From Bacteroidota bacterium (lineage in GTDB: Bacteria; Bacteroidota; Ignavibacteria; UBA10030; UBA8401): a stretch of 64,000 nucleotides of DNA. The stretch covers positions 434,001 through 498,000 of the forward strand of contig JAJYOK010000001.1 of the NCBI GenBank assembly GCA_021796215.1, written 5' to 3'. Position 1 is the first letter of the stretch. Every line of letters begins with the position of its first letter. Positions 61,125-64,000 of the stretch are shown piece by piece. The notes beneath the pieces are model-generated. The model was not told the origin of the DNA. It ran no database searches and saw only the letters and a program-made list of their open reading frames with translations. Position numbers and translations under genes: made by a program.

Positions 61125-62266
61125 TGAAGTTCAATTATCAACCACAACATACCATTTCTCAATTACCATCGAACGCGAAACAACTTCGAAGGGCAGCATT
61201 TCGTTTTGTGCTCATTATTAGTTGTTCATTGTTCATTACTCATTATACATTGTCTCAGCTTGTTCCGAATTTGGGCGGACAGCGTTCAGGCATTTCAGCG
61301 TTTCAATTTTTGAAAATCGGCGCCGATGCACGCGGCTCTTCAATGGGAGAAGCGTACATTGCGGTGGTCAACGATGTTTCCGCGTTGTTTTGGAACCCGG
61401 CAGCTTTGGTAAATTCGGAATCGAATCCTTCGATTGTCCGCACACCAGCGTCGGATCAGGTAAGCGGCGAAACTGCGTACGAAGGGCAAACGATGTTCTC
61501 GCATACCGAATGGCTCGTCGGCCTGAAGCACGAATTTTTCGGCGCAAGTTATTTTCTTTCCGGCAATGACGCTGTCGGCTTGGCAGTGACATCGCTTCAT
61601 ACTGATGAAATGCAGGTTACAACAGAAACGCAGCCAACCGGAACCGGAGAATATTTTTCGTACGGCGATGTTGCAGTTGCCGGAACGTATTCACGCAAAA
61701 TGACAGACCAATTCAGTTTTGGAGCAACAATCCGTTACGTACGCGAGACTATTGATGTTTTGCACATGGACGGTGTGCTTATTGATCTCGGAACATTTTA
61801 TTATATGGGACTTGGTTCTTCGCGGTTTGCTGTTGTTGTTTCAAACTTTGGCGCCAATGTCTATCCTGCCGGAAGTGTGACCCGCTCGGATGGAACAACC
61901 GTGAACAGCTTTCAGTCATTTTCTCCGCCGACGATGTTTCGGCTTGGCTATGCGTTTGAACCATGGCAGGATGAACATAACCGGTTGACGGCTTCGATTC
62001 AGTTGAATCATCCAAACGACAATGCTGAAAATGTGCGTCTCGGCGCAGAATATGAATTTGATAGAACATTTTTCCTTCGGCTTGGTGTGAAGCGAACAAT
62101 CGGCGAATCGTTGTTCGGCAAAGCTGCTTCTACAGCGGAAGATTATACAGCGGGCGTTGGCGTATTCATTCCGCTGGGAATCACCGATGCATCACTGGAT
62201 TATGCTTTTGCAAATTTTAACGACCTCGGCGTTGTTCACCGAATTACTGTTGCGGTCACGTACTAG
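61124..62266 (+). CDS. PorV/PorQ-family outer-membrane protein
   Basis: 380 residues; ATG shares the last base of the receptor stop. A long basic N-terminus precedes the signal peptide core (FVLIISCSLFITHYTLSQ), and its DNA contains a TTGTTCATTGTTCATTACTC microsatellite-like run. The family opening is AFQFLKIGADARGSSMGEAY then ALFWNPAAL, as in PorV. The protein should form a 14-stranded barrel and guide T9SS cargo. It has a homologue at 7911, again directly after a TonB receptor/T9SS cargo set. Confidence 0.88.
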   Translation: MKFNYQPQHTISQLPSNAKQLRRAAFRFVLIISCSLFITHYTLSQLVPNLGGQRSGISAFQFLKIGADARGSSMGEAYIAVVNDVSALFWNPAALVNSESNPSIVRTPASDQVSGETAYEGQTMFSHTEWLVGLKHEFFGASYFLSGNDAVGLAVTSLHTDEMQVTTETQPTGTGEYFSYGDVAVAGTYSRKMTDQFSFGATIRYVRETIDVLHMDGVLIDLGTFYYMGLGSSRFAVVVSNFGANVYPAGSVTRSDGTTVNSFQSFSPPTMFRLGYAFEPWQDEHNRLTASIQLNHPNDNAENVRLGAEYEFDRTFFLRLGVKRTIGESLFGKAASTAEDYTAGVGVFIPLGITDASLDYAFANFNDLGVVHRITVAVTY

Positions 62267-62272
62267 ATACAT

Positions 62273-63352
62273 ATGAAATCATTTTTCCTTTTTCTTCTTT
62301 TCCTTTTTGTCGTCGGTTGCCAAAAACCGTACGAGATTGCCGATTTACCGTCGGCAAGTAACACGAGCCATACCGGTGATACTACTTATATCCAAAAGGC
62401 AGAATGGGGAGGATTCAATAAACCTGAGGGAATTTTGTATGGCAGAGATCAGCTGTTTTACGTAATGGACACACAGAACAATCGAATCGTTATGTTAAAT
62501 CAAGCTGGCGGTGAATTGAGCGAGTTGAGCAACGTGTTGCATCCGCTTACTGCCGCACAGGATACGCGTCTTGATCTCATTGTCGGTGCAGAAACAGTTG
62601 ACCCGGCATCTCATGATACTATCGGAGTTCTCATTCGCATCAAAGTGGAACCGGCGTCCGGCTTTCTTAATCTTGCTGAAATAGATACGATATGGAAAGA
62701 ACCGGGTCATCCTCAACGCAGATTTGTCGGTGTAGGAATTCTCCCCAATGATGAATATCTCGTTGTGCGAGACGGACCTGACAATAGCAGTCCGGTTGAT
62801 CCGGATGCGCGCGTGCTGCTTTTCCGGTACGTTCATCAAAACTCAACGGCGAGAAAAGATTCGTTCATCACACCGTTAGGTGATTTGCAGTCCGGCGTAG
62901 GGAATTCAATTACGTCAATCAATCATCCTACCGGCATCGCAACATTTCCCGGACGTTCGGATTTTGTGTTGACTCAAAAATCTGACGGAGTGCAATATTC
63001 GGCTGTGTGGATGGTATATTCGAAGACGACTGATTTTGAAGGATGGCAAGCGCGGTTTGATCCGTCTGTTGGCGGTCAAAATGTGGACTTTGTAAAACCA
63101 AACAGATTTCGTGACGCGGAGGGAGTTGCCATTGATCCTTACCGATCGGATATTTTCATTGTTGATGCCCAGCAAGACAGCATTGTGAAATTTAATAACA
63201 AGGGAGTTTTCCAGAACGAATCATTTGGGTCGTTGTCTTCTCAAAGCGCTTTGAGTCATCCGCAGAGTGTAGCTATTGCGCAAGGCGATGTGTACGTTTG
63301 CGATACTGATAATGATCGCATTGTGATTTACAGACTTTCTACGGGTAATTAG
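62273..63352 (+). CDS. Lipoprotein with NHL-type beta-propeller
   Basis: 359 residues with a lipoprotein signal (FFLFLLFLFV, lipobox VGCQ). NHL-like blades are visible: GFNKPEGILYGRDQLFYVMD with NNRIVML, and near the end HPQSVAIAQGDVYVCDTDND with RIVIYRL. Such propellers bind proteins or ligands. It is 6 nt after the PorV-like gene and probably the last gene of the module. Its stop overlaps the convergent flavin reductase stop by 4 nt (TTAG). Confidence 0.78.
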   Translation: MKSFFLFLLFLFVVGCQKPYEIADLPSASNTSHTGDTTYIQKAEWGGFNKPEGILYGRDQLFYVMDTQNNRIVMLNQAGGELSELSNVLHPLTAAQDTRLDLIVGAETVDPASHDTIGVLIRIKVEPASGFLNLAEIDTIWKEPGHPQRRFVGVGILPNDEYLVVRDGPDNSSPVDPDARVLLFRYVHQNSTARKDSFITPLGDLQSGVGNSITSINHPTGIATFPGRSDFVLTQKSDGVQYSAVWMVYSKTTDFEGWQARFDPSVGGQNVDFVKPNRFRDAEGVAIDPYRSDIFIVDAQQDSIVKFNNKGVFQNESFGSLSSQSALSHPQSVAIAQGDVYVCDTDNDRIVIYRLSTGN

Positions 63353-63954
63353 CTTTCCAGCTTTTCTGTTTGCAATCGAAAAAGGTTCTCAATTCTGTTA
63401 TAGGAATTTTCTCCGACACTTGCTATAGGGTGAAACTTCTTTTCATCTAAAATTCCGTTGGTAAGCAATTCATCTTTGATGTTAAACACAACCACTTCGC
63501 CGATAATGACATCCGCCGGTTCGTTTCCGATCTCAAAATGTTGATACAAAACGCATTCTAAAACGATCGGGGCTTCAGCGATAGAAGGGACCTTGATTTT
63601 TTCTCCCGGCAAGAAATGTATTTTGGTGCGTTCTATTGTGTCGTCATCAGTGCCATAATTTCCCGTTGAATGTTCCATTCCTTCTAACAGTTTATGATCT
63701 ACAAGATTGACAGCAAATTCTTCGCTTCGGAGAATGTTTGATGACGTATTCTTTTTTTGGTTACGTTTTTGTCCAACCGCAAGCATGATCAGGGGCGGGT
63801 TGCCGGTGATTGCATTAAAGAAACTGTACGGCGCGGCGTTGATATGATGGTTTGCATCTAGTGAAGTAACAAATGCAATCGGCCGCGGTACTATTGTGCT
63901 AACGAGCAGTGCGCTTGCGCTTTTTGGCGTAAGTGAATTACTGAAGATTTTCAT
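63349..63954 (-). CDS. Flavin reductase-like FMN-binding protein
   Basis: 201 residues, cytoplasmic. The split-barrel flavin reductase family is indicated by LLVSTIVPRPIAFVTSLDAN near the start, INAAPYSFFNAITGNPPLIM and EFAVNLVDHKLLEGME; the final IASVGENSYNRIENLF is also usual for this family (DIM6/NTAB type). Members bind FMN and reduce it or use it in oxidoreduction. The start ATG 63954 is near the window edge, and no partner gene is visible, so the substrate is unknown. Confidence 0.88.
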   Translation of the reverse strand: MKIFSNSLTPKSASALLVSTIVPRPIAFVTSLDANHHINAAPYSFFNAITGNPPLIMLAVGQKRNQKKNTSSNILRSEEFAVNLVDHKLLEGMEHSTGNYGTDDDTIERTKIHFLPGEKIKVPSIAEAPIVLECVLYQHFEIGNEPADVIIGEVVVFNIKDELLTNGILDEKKFHPIASVGENSYNRIENLFRLQTEKLES

Positions 63955-64000
63955 GGAGCCTGCTTTGAAGATGTTTGTTGTTGTCTAAGCTGTGAAATAA

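Overview
The window comes from a Gram-negative bacterium of the Bacteroidota/Chlorobi assemblage, most likely a member of Ignavibacteria or a close relative. The reasons are type IX secretion (T9SS) C-terminal sorting domains of the (Y/F)PNPFNP kind, PorV/PorQ-family outer-membrane proteins, TonB receptors with carboxypeptidase-regulatory-like N-terminal domains and no SusD partner, and a PF10091/GH94 glucan gene set like those known from Ignavibacterium. This placement rests on gene content only; no rRNA is present.

Layout. (1) 1-8.9 kb: envelope genes: a 5'-truncated CBM9-like secreted protein, a TonB-dependent receptor, a large T9SS-exported protein and a PorV/PorQ-like protein. (2) 9.0-23.8 kb: a probable beta-1,2-glucan utilisation locus: a GH94 phosphorylase, two PF10091/GH144-like endoglucanases (one with a T9SS tail, one without), a discoidin plus (alpha/alpha)6-barrel protein, a cytoplasmic GH2 enzyme, and an ABC sugar importer (binding lipoprotein and two permeases, no ATPase). 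It ends in a bidirectional terminator. (3) 23.8-30.7 kb, minus strand: a seven-gene operon for a membrane quinone/cytochrome oxidoreductase of the Qrc/Psr (CISM) type: small membrane protein, GcvH-like protein, pentahaem cytochrome c, Tat-exported molybdopterin-family subunit, four-cluster ferredoxin, NrfD-type membrane subunit, second GcvH-like protein. Both GcvH-like proteins have Gly where the lipoyl-Lys should be, and three proteins of the operon share an ADGG motif. (4) 30.7-34.8 kb: a divergent control unit: a histidine kinase with CxxCH and Cx4CH haem-type motifs in its periplasmic sensor, an archaemetzincin, and a sigma54 response regulator, overlapping by 4 nt each. The gap between (3) and (4) holds two opposed sigma54-type promoters and a perfect 17-nt palindrome. 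(5) 34.8-37.3 kb: three small secreted or lipoprotein genes. (6) 37.5-47.2 kb: the reductive pyrimidine pathway: beta-ureidopropionase, beta-alanine-type aminotransferase, PreT, PreA, dihydropyrimidinase, NCS1 permease, and convergent CoA-acylating (methyl)malonate-semialdehyde dehydrogenase. Uracil could be taken up and degraded to acetyl-CoA. (7) 47.3-48.9 kb: a promoter, three exact-period 62-bp tRNA-Ser-derived pseudo-units, an intact tRNA-Ser(UGA), a frameshifted GIY-YIG nuclease gene, a degenerate second tRNA-Ser copy, then a fluoride-riboswitch-like leader, crcB and a DUF190 gene. (8) 49.0-63.4 kb: an MltD-like LysM lytic transglycosylase and a second T9SS/TonB/PorV module with lipoproteins. 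(9) A flavin reductase-like gene on the minus strand closes the window.

The most unusual items are the tRNA-Ser/GIY-YIG array, the CISM operon with two non-lipoylatable GcvH-like proteins under a likely haem-sensing sigma54 circuit, and intergenic inverted repeats that supply gene ends and possible start codons. No homology search could be run; family names rest on motifs read directly, and coordinates of corrected starts are my choices.
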